Shown here: positions 13,260-25,292 of the stretch, in pieces | Position numbering within the stretch: position 1 is the first letter of the stretch | Layout: each line of letters opens with the position of its first letter | From: Xenopus tropicalis | Lineage: Eukaryota; Chordata; Amphibia; Anura; Pipidae | Length of the DNA: 64,000 nucleotides | Reading direction: 5' to 3' | Assembly (NCBI RefSeq): GCF_000004195.4 | Contig: NC_030678.2 | Coordinates: forward strand, 130,973,104-131,037,103 | Translations under genes and position numbers: made by a program | Notes under the pieces: model-generated | What the model saw: the letters and a program-made list of their open reading frames with translations, nothing else | The model's database searches: none | Told to the model about the DNA's origin: nothing

Positions 13260-14151
13260 CAGTGCTGTCCAACTGGCGGCCCGCGACCCCCTCTGTGTGG
13301 CCCCACACCTGTCTGGCTGCTTTGATGGCTTACCTTTGAGTAAGCATTAAATGGTATCAGTACTGCGATTAACTGGCCCCCTGCATGGTTCTCACCTCAG
13401 ATTCAGGCTGTAATCCCTCTGTATTGTTTAAAGATGTAATCCCCTGTGTTTTTCACACCTTTTAATACCTGCATTGTTCACCCCCTGCAGTGTTCACGCC
13501 TCAGGCTCAGACTGTAATCACTCCCATTGTTCACTTATTCACACCTCAGACATAGGTACTGTAGGCAGAGTATGGCACATACAGCCAGCATAGGGCAGGT
13601 AGAGTATGGCACACACAGGCAGCATAGGTCAGGGAGGGTATGGCACACACAGGAAGGGTAGGGCAGGCAGAGTATGGCACACACAGTCAGGGTAGGGCAG
13701 GCAGAGTATGGCACACAGAGGCAGTGTAGGAAAGGCAGAGTATGGCACACACAGACAGCATAGGACAGGCAGAGTGCTGCCTGTGTGTGCCATACTCTGC
13801 TTGCCCTATGCTGCTTGTGAGAGGTGAACCTGGCAGGGGTTTGTTGTGGGAATTTGTTAGCAGTTGGAAATAGCCATTAAATGGTCCTAAAGGTGTGTAA
13901 TTATGTACTGGGGGTTGCTCTGCTATCCACAGGGGAGGAGGAGGCATATGGAATTTAAGGGTATATTTTAATATGACATAATTCTTTCACATATGAATGA
14001 TGGTTAATATCCCCACAGTATTTGGGATTTTGCTGTGCTACCACCATTGTGATAAAATAGGTGTGGTCAAAACTGGCTTCCATTAGCAGCCCTCCACCAT
14101 GTATGCTAGAGAAATTCCGGCCCTCGGCACCATAGAAGTTGGACAGCACTG
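13260..14151 (-). mobile_element. hAT-type MITE, copy 2
   Basis: It has the same CAGTGCTGTCCAACT and AGTTGGACAGCACTG termini as copy 1, flanked by a perfect 8-bp duplication GTCTAAAC (13252-13259 and 14152-14159). The internal order is reversed relative to copy 1, with the CGGCCCGCG end at the left. An internal tandem array (about 13555-13800) repeats a unit of roughly 30-35 bp containing GAGTATGGCACACACAGGCA. The frames translating as repeated Cys-His-Thr-Leu motifs come from this array. Confidence 0.88.
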
Positions 14152-14657
14152 GTCTAAACCAACTGTAATTTAGACTTGGTTCTTCTTATTAAAAGTTTCA
14201 AAATCAAATTGAAAAAAAAATGTAGAAAATGATCATTCTCATGTATTCTAACTTGATACAATAACAGAACTGAAAAAACTAGATTGCAGGAAGTTATAAA
14301 ATGACAGCTGATTGTTCAAAGTATTGCAAGATGATTCTTTTAAATGTGGTTTGTAATATGTCAATAAAATTGAGCAAAAAACAGTGGCCATTGGATTGGT
14401 AACATTCATTCTATTACATTACATTACATTACATTAACATTTATTTATAAAGCGCCAACATATTCCGCAGCGCTGTACAATAAGTGGGTTACATACATTG
14501 GACATACAGAGTAACATATAAAGCAATCAATAACCGATACAAGAGGGGAAGAGGGCCCTGCCCAAAAGAGCTTACAATTTACAAGGAGAAAGGGTTGAGA
14601 CACAAGGTGTGGGAATGGGCATGACCAGAGTTGTGAGAGGTGTGGCACAGGGTGTTG

Positions 14658-16217
14658 CTAAACTAGATTAGGGTAAGCTTCTCTGAATAAATGTGTTTTT
14701 AGAGATCGATTGAAGGCAGAGAGATTGGGAGAAAGTCTGACAGTTTGTGGGAGCGAATTCCAGAGAAGGAGGGCAGCCCTTGCAAAGTCTTGAATGCGAG
14801 CGTGTGAGGAGGGAATGAGAGAGGAGTTGAGGAGCAAGTCAGTAGAGGAGCGTAACAAGCGGGTTGGATGGTACCTAGAGATGAGTTCAGAGATGTAGGG
14901 TGGGGCAGAGTTATGGACTGCTTTAAATGTGAGGGTCATTAGTTTGAATTTTATCCTGGATGGTAGGGGAAGCCAGTGCAGAGATTGGCAAAGTGGCATG
15001 GCAGAGGAGGAGCGGTTGGAGAGGTGTATGAGCCTGGCAGCAGTATTCATTATGGACTGGAGAGGGGACAGTCTTTGGAGGGGAAGGCCAATTAATAGGG
15101 AGTTACAGTAGTCCAGGCGAGATATTATAAGAGAGTGAATAAGAATTTTGGCAGCATCTTGGGTGATAAATGATTGGATTTTGGAGATATTTCTTAGGTG
15201 AAAGTGACATGATTTGATAAGTGATTGGATATGAGGAGTGAAGGACAGGGCAGAATCAAGGATAACCCCAAGGCACCGGGCCTGGGAAGATGGGGTGATG
15301 GTAGAATTGTTAACCGTTATAGATACCTCGGGAACAATGTGGGCGTTGGATGGGGGAAAGAGAACCAGTTCAGTTTTAGAGAGGTTTAATTTAAGGTAAC
15401 GTTGGGACATCCAAGTGGAGATAGCAGACAGGCAGGAAGAGACGCGAGTTAGAAGCTCTGGGTTGAGATCAGGAGAGGAAAGATAGATCTGAGTATCGTC
15501 AGCATAGAGGTGGTACTGAAAGCCAAAAGAATTGATTAGTTTGCCAAGTGAGGAGGTATAGAGAGAAAATAGTAAGGGGCCCAGGACAGAGCCTTGGGGA
15601 ACCCCGACAGAAAGAGGCAAGGGAGAAGATGATTCACTATTGTAAGAGACACTGAAGGATCGATCTGAGAGATAAGATGAAAACCAGGATAAGGCAGTGT
15701 CACAAAGGCCAAGAGAGCGGAGAGTCTGGAGGAGAAGAGGGTGATCCACAGTGTCAAAAGCAGCAGAGAGATCGAGAAGTATTAGTAGCGAGTAGTGTTT
15801 TTTGACTTTAGCCGAAAGGAGGTAATTTGTTAGTCGGGTTAGAGCACTTTCGGTGGAGTGTTGTTGTCTAAAACCAGATTGTAGGGGATCCAGGAGGTTA
15901 TTGTCAGAGAGGAATAGCGTCAGTAGGTTGTATACTAGGCGCTCAAGCAGTTTGGAGATGAATGGGAGCAGAGAGATAGGTCGGAGGTTAGTAGGATTGG
16001 AGGGATCAAGGGAGGGTTTTTTCAGAATAGGGGATACAATTCCATGTTTCAGTTGGGAGGGAAAGATTCCAGTAGAGAGCGAGAGATTGAATAGATGAGT
16101 TAAGGATTTGATAAGACAGGGGTTGGCTTTGCGTAGAAGTTTGGTAGGAATGGGATCAAGCGGGCAGGTAGTAAGGTGGGAGGAAGACAGCAGTTTTGAG
16201 ACTTCCTCTTCAGTCAC
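14658..16217 (-). pseudogene. L2 reverse transcriptase frame (519 codons)
   Basis: The frame begins inside the ORF2 polyprotein at TEEEVSKLL and runs to its natural C-terminus. Reverse transcriptase landmarks in order are [12 protein letters not shown] (fingers/palm region A), [13 protein letters not shown] (region B) and [11 protein letters not shown] (the YADD catalytic pair). The thumb and C-terminal region has [13 protein letters not shown], and LLLWNSLPQ lies near the end. No stop interrupts it. It is out of frame with the endonuclease part upstream, so the polyprotein is broken and I list it as a pseudogene. Relatedness to L2 rather than CR1 rests on the 3' tail and this C-terminal sequence. 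Confidence 0.88.
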
Positions 16218-17167
16218 TGGGGAGAAGGAGCCAAGAAGAGACTGGGTAGCATGTAGGGAGGGAGGGGAAGGGTATGGGGATTTAGTTGTGCAATGTCACT
16301 TCGGATGGTGTCAATTTTATTTTTAAAGTGCTCAGCAATAGCTTGAGCAGTGACTGAAGCACACGGAGGGGGCGGAGGAGGGGACAGCAGAGAGTTAAAG
16401 GTAGAGAAGAGTTGTGCAGGTTTTTTAGAGAGGGAGTTAATAAGTGCAGTGAAGTAGGTTTGTTTAGCTTGGCAGAGGATGGTGTTGTAGGAGAGCAGAG
16501 CAGATTTGTAGCTGCAGAAATCTGAGTCTGACCTTGATTTGCGCCAGCGGCGCTCAAGTGTACGTGACTGTTTTTGGAGGGATTTGGTATGAGCAGTGTG
16601 CCAGGGTTGGAGTGGTTTGGGCCTCATGCGTTTAGTCTTGACAGGAGCAAGCTCATTAAGGGCAGTGACGAGTGTGCTGTAGTAGACAGAGGTAGCCTGA
16701 TTAGGACAAGAGACAGTTAGGATGTTAGAATGAAGAGATTCAAAGGAAGAAGAAAGGTGTGAAGTGTTCAGGGATTGCAGGTCTCGGTATGTGTATGTTT
16801 GGGGGACAGCAGAGGGTGTAGAGGGAGTTAGCGAGAGTTGAAATGTGAGCAGAGTGTGATCAGAGAGGGGGAAAGGGGAGTTAGTGATGTTGGAGGTAGA
16901 ACAACATTTTGTAAATATAAGATCCAGGGAGTTTCCATTAGAGTGAGTGGGGGAGTCAGAACACAGAGATAGTGCAAGGAGTTTAGAGGTAGCAGGGGCA
17001 TTAGGATTGTTAACAGGTATGTTAAAGTCACCTAGTACAATGGATGGGGAGTCAGAGGAAAGGAAGTAAGGAAGCCAGGCAGAAAAGTTGTCAAAGAATT
17101 GTGAGGTCGGTCTATATTCTATAAATTCTATATTAAAATGGACCAGTAAAAAAGAGACAGGTTTCAC
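16214..17167 (-). pseudogene. L2 endonuclease (C-terminal half) and linker
   Basis: The frame contains the late motifs of an apurinic-type endonuclease: GDFN in VLGDFNIP and SDH in PLSDHTLL, which carry catalytic Asp and His residues in the family. A basic linker with Trp-Arg-rich sequence follows, leading toward the reverse transcriptase. The N-terminal motifs are absent because the element is 5'-truncated. The frame ends at a TGA just where the reverse transcriptase frame takes over. The expected linker sequence ([10 protein letters not shown] then SPVTEEE) is readable in the other frame, so a single small indel lies near 16255-16275, in a G/A-rich run. Confidence 0.82.
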
Positions 17168-17200
17168 ATGAGACAGGGAAACAAGATTATATTACCAATA

Positions 17201-18426
17201 TTGACTGGGTAATGTCAACTAGATCTCTTCAAATACATTGGGGCAAAGTGGGGGCAGGGAGATATTCTATCTTGTTTGGGTCAACAAACTCTACAGATGG
17301 TGATGGCAGCCATAAATTAAAAGGAGGATTCTTCATTAAAGGAAAGCTGTGGCACATTTGGAGAATATATTAAAAAGAAAAAAATATTGCATTGTCAACA
17401 GTTTATATAGTCAGAGCAAGAGTTTTCTAAGAAAAGATGACAGTGAGAGTTGAATCAGAAAGGCTGAACACAAAAAAAGACAAATTTGATTTCAAAAAGA
17501 ATGAAAGCAAGCTCTAATTTATATTGTAAATACCATAAGGTGTGCATATTGTAATCATTGTAAAGAGGGCAATGCTTTTGTAATTTTTTTTTCCTCTAGT
17601 ATTCTTGAAATGCACATTCTACAAATTAATGTTATATATTGTATATAAAATATTCTATCCAAACAAGTACATCCATCATTTTACTAACTAACTAACAAGA
17701 ACTTAAATTATGAAGAGTCAGCAGAGGTCTAAAATGCATTTGTACATAGTACTGTATATATTGCCTTTGCAGCATGCTTAAAAGCAATTGCTGCCAAACA
17801 ATACAATAAGAAAGTGTTCTAAAGAAACATTACAGAGAGTATCCTTGTAGGCAAATCTACTATGGTCTTATTAATATCTAAAAGCAGGTCTGGGGATACA
17901 AAATACACTAGTGACATAGCCATGCCCAAATGTTTTCTCACATGTATTAATTTGTTTCATTTCAAAGGTTTCTTCTCATTTGCCTTGTCTACCTCTAGGG
18001 AAGTTTCATTTGATGTTTATGCTGAAATGTATTGAATACTCTATGCAGGTAGCCAGGTTAAGCATGTTTCCTTTATAAAATTGTATTAGTGAACTGCTGA
18101 ACCAATACATGAAATCATATCAAAGTGAGGTTAATTAAACCTATTCTATACAGGAATAGCTGGGTTTATAACAAAAGCAGCATTTGTTTACCGGCACTTA
18201 ACTGCTGAGATCAGTTATTTGCGGTTCATATTAGGGATGTATCGATCCCTCCAGCTGCTGATAGATATGAAACTGCTAGCCATTGGTTACACAGTTAATT
18301 TGGGTTGAAAAAAGATAATAGTCCATGAAATTCAACCCTTCCAAATGACCCCCAGTGCACAAATGTACATATTCAGACTTTTGGGGATACTAACATACAG
18401 TATATAAACACATATACAGGTATATA
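17201..18426. other. Intron 3 sequence, nothing recognised
   Basis: AT-rich with scattered short repeats and no coding or RNA signal that I can support. Confidence 0.5.
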
Positions 18427-18659
18427 TATATATTAGACTGACTGTACCTGTAGGACTACTGTAGCCTAGGCTATCATGCTTGTCAAAAACTCCCTTTCTT
18501 TATTCTTAAAGAAATTTACAGAATCTGCCATCATAACATCTCCTGGGAGGGTATTCCATAGTCTCACTTCCTTCCCCATGAAAAAACAGTTTTGCCCATT
18601 CAAGTAGAACGTTTGAGCAACCTCAGGTTCCTGTAATTTATCATATAATATAGGTATCA
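18427..18659 (-). mobile_element. CR1-like LINE 3' fragment next to the exon 3 donor
   Basis: On the minus strand the fragment encodes the C-terminal end of a LINE polymerase: GKEVRLWNTLPGDVMMADSV, then a Lys-rich end. The same RLWN-LP--V-MADSVN pattern occurs in the LINE at 55951-56070. The recognisable sequence begins at about 18659, only some five bases past the GT of the exon 3 donor (18663-18664). The insertion therefore replaced almost all of the normal start of intron 3. Confidence 0.75.
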
Positions 18660-18664
18660 CTCAC

Positions 18665-18837
18665 CTTGATCCAATGGTTGGCATTTTGCTGTAGTCGTTT
18701 TCATTTTAAGTGCTTCTCTAACAGACATGTCACAGCAGGATCCTTTATTAGTGTCCTGATCACTGTCAGCTTGATCACTATCCCCATGACCACTGTCTCG
18801 AAGGCTTGCCCTTTCTGGGTCTTTAAAAGTTGAGCTA
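18665..18837 (-). CDS. pcdh17: pcdh17 exon 3 (shared cytoplasmic exon)
   Basis: This is a 173-bp internal exon of protocadherin-17. The acceptor is a long T-run then TTAG (AG at 18838-18839) and the donor is AAG|GTGAGT (GT at 18663-18664). With the AG left from exon 2 it opens with Ser and reads SSSTFKDPERASLRDSGHGD, then an acidic Ser-Asp-Gln stretch, GSCCDMSVREALKMK and QPLDQ, and leaves one base (phase 1) for the next exon. The sequence is nearly identical to my recollection of the mammalian PCDH17 cytoplasmic tail, which settles the gene identity. The tail is cytosolic. Both ectodomain exons, 1A and 1B, would share it. The final exon lies outside the window. Confidence 0.95.
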
Positions 18838-18949
18838 CTAATATATTACAAAAAAAAAAGAGAGAAAAACAATCAAGTACAACATAAAACATTTTCTATA
18901 TATAGGAACACAAATGATAATGTATAGAACATTATTTTAAAAGGCTTAC
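18838..18949 (-). other. pcdh17 intron 2 (112 bp)
   Basis: A very short intron with donor AAAG|GTAAG and acceptor ATTAG, carrying a run of ten T's before the acceptor. The phase is 2 (codon AG|T, Ser). Confidence 0.92.
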
Positions 18950-19008
18950 CTTTGAACAAACTGCTGTCTGCTGCCCATGTAATTGGGCTCTGTGGGGAAA
19001 TTGTCTGT
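18950..19008 (-). CDS. pcdh17: pcdh17 exon 2 (59-bp shared exon)
   Basis: The acceptor is a strong T-rich tract ending ATTCACAG (AG at 19009-19010) and the donor is AAAG|GTAAG (GT at 18948-18949). It encodes TDNFPTEPNYMGSRQQFVQ plus two bases of the next codon. This matches the short segment that follows MSIIQ in protocadherin-17. It enters in phase 0, which fits the ends of both exon 1A and exon 1B. The exon is too short to stand out as an open frame and was found by reading for the conserved continuation of the cytoplasmic domain. Confidence 0.95.
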
Positions 19009-20101
19009 CTGTGAATGAAAAAGAAAAAATGATAATGTATAGCTGTTCACTGTACTAATATCCTACTGAGTAGCAACATCTCCTGGTGTATAAATGATTA
19101 ATAATCCAGATATTCACTTCATCATCAAATTTGTGCATTTTAATTAAATTGAAAAATTCTAGAATATAATCATGCCCTCGGGACTATTAAATGAATCTAG
19201 TGCACAAATTACCTGTTAAACAAATATTAAGCCTCAACCCAGTATTAGAATTGAAGAAGGCATTGTTTATGTTTTTTCATTAGTTCGTTATGGTGATTGA
19301 ATGTTTGCAGGAACAGAAAAAATTACCTGATGGCTGGGTATTACAGAGATGACTTAATATTGTTCATTTTTATTAATATGAGAAAATATTTAACTAAAAA
19401 TCTGGCATAGAAACCTTGGGGGAAGGGAAACAGGAAGCAAAACGCATTAACATTCAGCAATTCAAGTGACATGCATTTTTTATGAAGCAAACACCAATAC
19501 TGCACATATGGATAATTCCATTTTCATAATTAGATTTCTTCCATATTAATAGTTGTTGCTATGTAAAATCACTGTATGCAAACAATGATATTAATGACTG
19601 GAGTCACCAAGTGCAAGAGGAGGAAAAGCCATTTAATACAGCTTAAGCATTTTCAGCTCTCTGCGTGTGAAAAAGTCTTTTGTTTACTGCAATCAAAATC
19701 CCAGGGACCATTGCCAAATTTATCCAGAATCCCTTTGAGTGAAGCATAGATATTTTAGAGATATGGTGGAAATTAATACTGGGGAAAGGAAAGAGCAAGA
19801 TTATAAAGAACACAGCTTGTGTTCCATACATGCCTGTAGTCCTTGAAGATGAAATAATGACAAAGCCTCAACTGTTTGAGCATCATTTTGTACCACTCCA
19901 TCATGAAGTCTCAGCAACTCTCTTAAAACACTTAAGCTCCACTGAGAGAACACTTAATTAATGATGCAGAAAGCCTAAGGCAATGTTTAATCTTCCATAG
20001 CAAGTGTTTACACAAATGCTTAATCTTTAAAATCATGGTTTTCTCTATAAGATAAATTTTAATTAATCCTACCTTTGTTTGTACTTTAATAGGATTCGAA
20101 A

Positions 20102-20161
20102 TTATATATATATATATAGATATATAGATAGATAGATAGATAGATAGATTGATAGATAGAT
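20102..20161. repeat. (TA)n then (GATA)n microsatellite
   Basis: A TA tract passes into about ten GATA units with one substitution. Confidence 0.95.
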
Positions 20162-20497
20162 ATTATAAGAATGAGACTCAACTCAAAACAAGTTTACTCA
20201 AATTCAAATAGATAACTTCCTTTCAAAGTCATTATATGCATTATGGTTCCAGTTACATTTTATTCTACAATTAAAAAATATCTATGATGTTAACTGAAAC
20301 AAAGAGTATCACATAATAACATCAGCCTCTCAGCCTCTATGTATATATATATATAAATTTGATTTGGCTTTGAGCATTAAAAAGTACTTTATTATCATAC
20401 AATTTAAAAGGGTTTTAAAATGTTATCTTAAACAAGGCTTATATTATCTGATGAATTTTATCCAGCCCATTTAGTAAAAGCAACTAGATTTGGCCAT

Positions 20498-20521
20498 AGA
20501 TAGATAGATAGATAGATAGAT
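20498..20521. repeat. (GATA)n microsatellite
   Basis: About six GATA units. Confidence 0.95.
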
Positions 20522-23500
20522 ATACCAGAGCTGATACAAAACACAAAAAATACATTGTAATTACAACTATTTTTCAGCTGGGTACACTTGGGTAGTGTAA
20601 TGGCTAAATGGTCAAAAATTTTCCTACACAAAGTGGCCCAAACTGGACAAAAATGTCTAGACCTGGCCTTTATTGCTGTTATAATTACAAGATCATGAGA
20701 TTTAGTGATTTGCTGCATTCTGTTGAATACTGAATACATGTTCTAAGAAATAATTGTCTGCAAAAAACATAAGACCAGTTTTGCCCCAGCTTGGTTCAAT
20801 TTAATTAAATGAAATTTGATGTTTTTATGATCCAGATTTAAATACAGCTTTCTCCAAAAGCCCTGTGAGAATAAGTGAAGGACAGTAACAAGTTAATACA
20901 ATAGAATGATTAGCATTCTTTCAACAAATATTACTAATTTAACTAAACTACAATAAAACCCTTGTTTGTTTGTTAGAAGCAGTGGATTCAGAAACGCCTT
21001 AAAAAAATAGGAGAATAGTTTTATTTTATGCTCAGAAGTATCTTGTACTCTGGATGTGAGCATCCTAAACCTAACTATAATACATAACACTGTATAAAAA
21101 ATTATAGGTAGATGTAGGAGGTCAATAGGTGACATTTAAAGTAATATGGAAAGATTGGCAAAACTATTGATTAACAGGATGTATAACTTTTATTTGGTTG
21201 TTTAACTATGTATGCAAACAGATTAACTATTTTATATGTTACAGAAATAGGACACAATATTTATTTACTATTTAAGTTATTCTTTTATTCACCTGTAGGA
21301 AAAGTTAATAACATACTGTAGTAATTCATTATATGATGTTTACCTTTATGTTAGAATAAGACTCTTTATTTTGTGTGTAATTGAAACCTATTTCATTGTT
21401 GTGATATTTGATTAGGCAAAACTTTATTAAAAAATGGAATTTAAGTGCTTTATAGTTCTGTATCTATTGGGATGAACACTGAAATGCATTACATTATGCT
21501 TGTTTTGGCAAGTCAGTTCTAATGTGCTTTTCAATTTCCCTCAGCAGTTCTTCTGAGTATCAATATGCAAAGAGAATAATGAAACTAAATAAGCACAAGA
21601 GCACAAAACATTGCTTTTATGTGTGTATAAGTCAGATTTATGGGTCGTAACCATAAATATTTATAAGAGCCTCTGATTGTTGTGCCCCATAACTGTAAAT
21701 GCAGCAAGGACATATTTTTTCTAATTTTTAAAATATGGGATGGGTTAAAGTAAATACAGCCACATGACACACACACTATTTGCCAAATGGCCTCAAGATA
21801 AGCAAACAAAGTAAAAAGCAAAAAGTCCAACATTTATCATACTCAGAGGCTCAGAGGTCTTCCACTTAAATTCTCCCTTTACACATTCATACACAAATAA
21901 TCTATCCCACATTTTGGGTGACTGAATAAAAGAAAGAGAAAAAATGCCACAGCAGAATGGATACTATAAAGCAAAGTGCTAAACTTTACTAAGCAAACAC
22001 ATAGGCTAAAAAGGCTTAGTCCAGGATAAAGATTGTAGTTCTTTTTCAAAAATTTTGCATTTGTCTAATGCTAAAATGCATAATTAATTTCCAAAGACTA
22101 ATTATTTTCCATTTGTGGAAACCTAGTCTCTAAGAAAGAGTTACTGTATTTAGTTTTAGCCTGTCCAAAGCTGTTTAGCTATAACATGGTTTACCACCTC
22201 TTTAAGCCTACCTATTGTGTTATAATGCTAGATATGTGTATGGCCAGCAAAAGCCACAGTTTCAGACTGGTATGGATGCATCTCCCTTTCTGTCAAAGAG
22301 GTCTCACATTTGTTAAGAGTTGCCATAAACCCATACCAAAAGAGGGACTCTCGGGTAATTAGCTCAAATCAGCAGGAAACTCTTAAGGTATAGAGGTTCT
22401 CTATTCATATATCTACTATGTGCTTGTTTGAATTTTCTGTTGTGGGCATTTCTATTACACCTGCTGGGAGACAGAGGCCCCAAAGAAACACTATTTTAAG
22501 ATAACACAAGAACAAAACATTGTGGAAAATAACCAATTTTTACCGAATTTACTGGAAAATTGACAATGATCATGATGCAATAACCCTAGGCCACTAGAAG
22601 TTAAAGGAGCTGCTATCCTATCTGTCTCATCTGCTCTTGGAAGCAATATACCTAGCTATAATCATTCCCTCTTTATATTAAACAAGGAGATGCATGGCTT
22701 AAACTTACATTATTACAGATGTTTATTTTGTAGGTCTTGAGTAACTTATTCTTCCATGCATAACCAATTAATACAATATCTGCTACTACCAAGAGAAGTA
22801 AGAAGGATACTATTATGGGCATTTGTTGCACTTGATTACAAGATTAGTACTTATGGTAGACTATCTTAGTATCTGTGCAGCCATAATGCATACATCTACA
22901 TTTATTGGTTATTATCCAAGCTAGGGGTTAAAAAGATTTATTTAAATCAAATAAACAATTCCAAAACCAGATTAAAAAGCAATGACTCAATAAACAGTGG
23001 GGGCTAGAGTAGGTTGCTTAAATGCTGCAGTTCTCCCTACAGTGATTACAAATGCTAGTTTGCCATGGGCCTTAATAAAATGGAAAAATCATAAACAGTG
23101 ATATATCATTAATTAAAGAGAAAATCTTTTTTTATTGATTATGTGTTATTCTAAGAAAGAGTAGTAGGGTCAGACATATTTATAATATGTTTCATTTTCC
23201 TCTTTAGCAAAACAGTAATGTCTGCTATCATTGTTCTAAAATCAATCCTCTTTGCAAATATTGCCAAAATCTTGCTTTAAAAGCCTGTCCATAAAACCAC
23301 CTTGTTCCCTTTTTCTTGTCAGTTTAATACATTGGCATTTGTTAACTGCTATTTCTTGTCAATAAGGTGCATCCAAATCCTGTTAATGGGGAAGCATTGC
23401 TGATACATTATTTTTTAATGACTGAACAACTTCAAAGAGAAGGTAAAAAAAAAATGTGCTCTGATTCCCAGAATTTCAATATTATGTCTTAAATAACACA

Positions 23501-24983
23501 TTTTTAAGCTTCCATATTTTTCACTATGAGAATTTTACACAACAAGGCAGCATAACCACAGTTAGATAGTATTAACTCACACCCACTTATCACAACACGT
23601 TTCTCATTTGCTCTAAGAGGAACTGTAATTTAAGATGTCAGTTCACCTGTGTATTATATATTTGCCAAATACTAAGGGATTTGCATGACGTGTTCCACCT
23701 GTGATAGAGAGCATCTGTGCCATGCAAATAGTAGGTAATGAGAAGAGACATTATTAAATGCAAAGCAGAAAAAAATAAATGTTTCACTATTGATGAAATA
23801 CAGCTTCAAACACTCTTCACTATTTATTCTAACAGGTGTTAATATATTTATGAGTGATGGGTTGAGCATTTTGCCTAGCACACAAAAGTATTTTACCAAA
23901 TATATACTTTAAGTAATAACGATGGTGTTCACTTATAATGTACAAATGATTTTATAAATAAACCATTTAATATTATGAGGAAAAAAATCATTAAAAAAAG
24001 ACAAGAATGATACCTAAAGGTCAATGAATTAAAGCTCCAGTTTTTCTTTCTCTGAGCAGATGGGTGCAGTGAAACCTAATGATTGAATTTGAAACGCTTT
24101 AATGCACCTTTTATCAGCATCACCCACGCTGTTGGCATTCCTTAACACTACTAACAAAGATCATGTTTACAAGAATTAGCCAGCTGAAATGATATGTAAT
24201 ATGCTATTACACGTGGCTTATTAATACATAGACAGGAAAATAGGAAACATTTCTGGTAGGACTCAGTGAAGAATTAGAGAAAAGTAGTTTTACAGAGGAG
24301 ATGTATCAAATATTATCCTTATTATCCATTGGTATTCAGTGTTTTTGTTACTCTTTGAATATACACAAATCTTTTTTTAACAATGCACTGCTTTTTAACT
24401 ATATCAAACACAGTAAAATATAAGAAAAGTCAGAAAATCTTTCTAGTAAGTGTTTTCCTATTGCTTATTCCTGAAATACAAAAAGAAACAAGCATTAACT
24501 ACATTAATGCTTCTATGATTTAAAATCATACCTAGAAATATTTGACTATATCAGAAATAGCTGTAAAAATGGGGAAAACTTACTAAACAAAATTATTAAA
24601 AAAGAAAGATATGAGGTTTTGTACTACTAAGGGCAACACAAAAGGTGGCCTTATATCATGGCTGCAATAGAAACATAGTGCCAGCCTGAGTGTAGTCTTG
24701 TCAAGTTCTCTTTTATATTTAATTGTTTCCTACACATTGGTTGACTATATGTAAATAAATATTCAAACAACATATCCATAGTGGGTATAAGTAAACCAAA
24801 CTCAATAATCTTTTTCATGAAACTCGATGATCTTTTACTCATAAAACAGTAGTCTTTGCATTTTTCTAAGGGTTTCTAAGGGACTATTTTGCAACCATCA
24901 GCCCTGAATCAGTTGCTGAATCTCTCCCCGAAACAATCAACTCATAGAAAGCTACAGTAAAGCTCTACATTACAAACAAAGTA

Positions 24984-25292
24984 CAGGTATAGGACATGTT
25001 ATCCAGAATGCAAGGGACCTGGGGTTTTCAGGATAAGGGATCTTTCCATAATCTGGATCTCCATATTACTAAAAAAAATTATTTAAACATTAAATATACC
25101 CAGCAAGATTGTTTTGCCTCCAATAAGGATTAATTTAATCTTATTGATCTTAGTTTGGACCAAGTGCAAGGTAGTGTGTTATTATTACAGAGAAAAAGTA
25201 ATTCAAAAAAAAAAAAAAGGGGGGGGGTCTATTGGAGATGTTATTCTAAGCTTTCTGTATAATGTGTTTCTGGATAATGGTTCCTATACCTG
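24984..25292. mobile_element. CAGGTAT-type MITE, complete, TA-flanked
   Basis: It begins CAGGTATAGGACATGTTATC and ends GGTTCCTATACCTG, so the ends are inverted repeats, with TA on each side (24982-24983 and 25293-25294). A TA duplication suggests the Tc1/mariner superfamily, but I cannot confirm it. An A-run plus G-run lies inside at about 25206-25228. Confidence 0.8.

Larger units (their letters stand above)
14410..17200 (-). mobile_element. L2-clade LINE, 5'-truncated, with (TGTAA)n tail
   Basis: This non-LTR retrotransposon copies itself by target-primed reverse transcription. At its 3' end (low coordinates) it has about five ATTAC/TGTAA units (14410-14436) next to a GCGCCAACATATTCCGCAGC block, as in L2 elements. 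It carries the C-terminal part of the endonuclease and a long reverse transcriptase frame, entered separately. The 5' third, with the start of the endonuclease, is missing. Few frame breaks suggest a fairly young insertion. It sits in pcdh17 intron 3 in the same orientation as the gene. Confidence 0.9.
19009..24983. other. Intron between exon 1B and exon 2, proximal part
   Basis: AT-rich intronic DNA. Apart from the GATA microsatellites I recognise no transposon, RNA gene or additional exon. If regulatory elements of pcdh17 lie here, comparison between species would be needed to find them. Confidence 0.5.

Noticed and set aside
13535..13947. Two minus-strand frames with repeated Cys-His-Thr-Leu-Pro motifs
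   Set aside because: They come from the tandem array inside the hAT-type MITE.
1..18664. The final pcdh17 exon within the window
   Set aside because: An exon of some 250 codons should give a clear minus-strand frame with the conserved Cys-rich start that follows exon 3. No such frame exists here.
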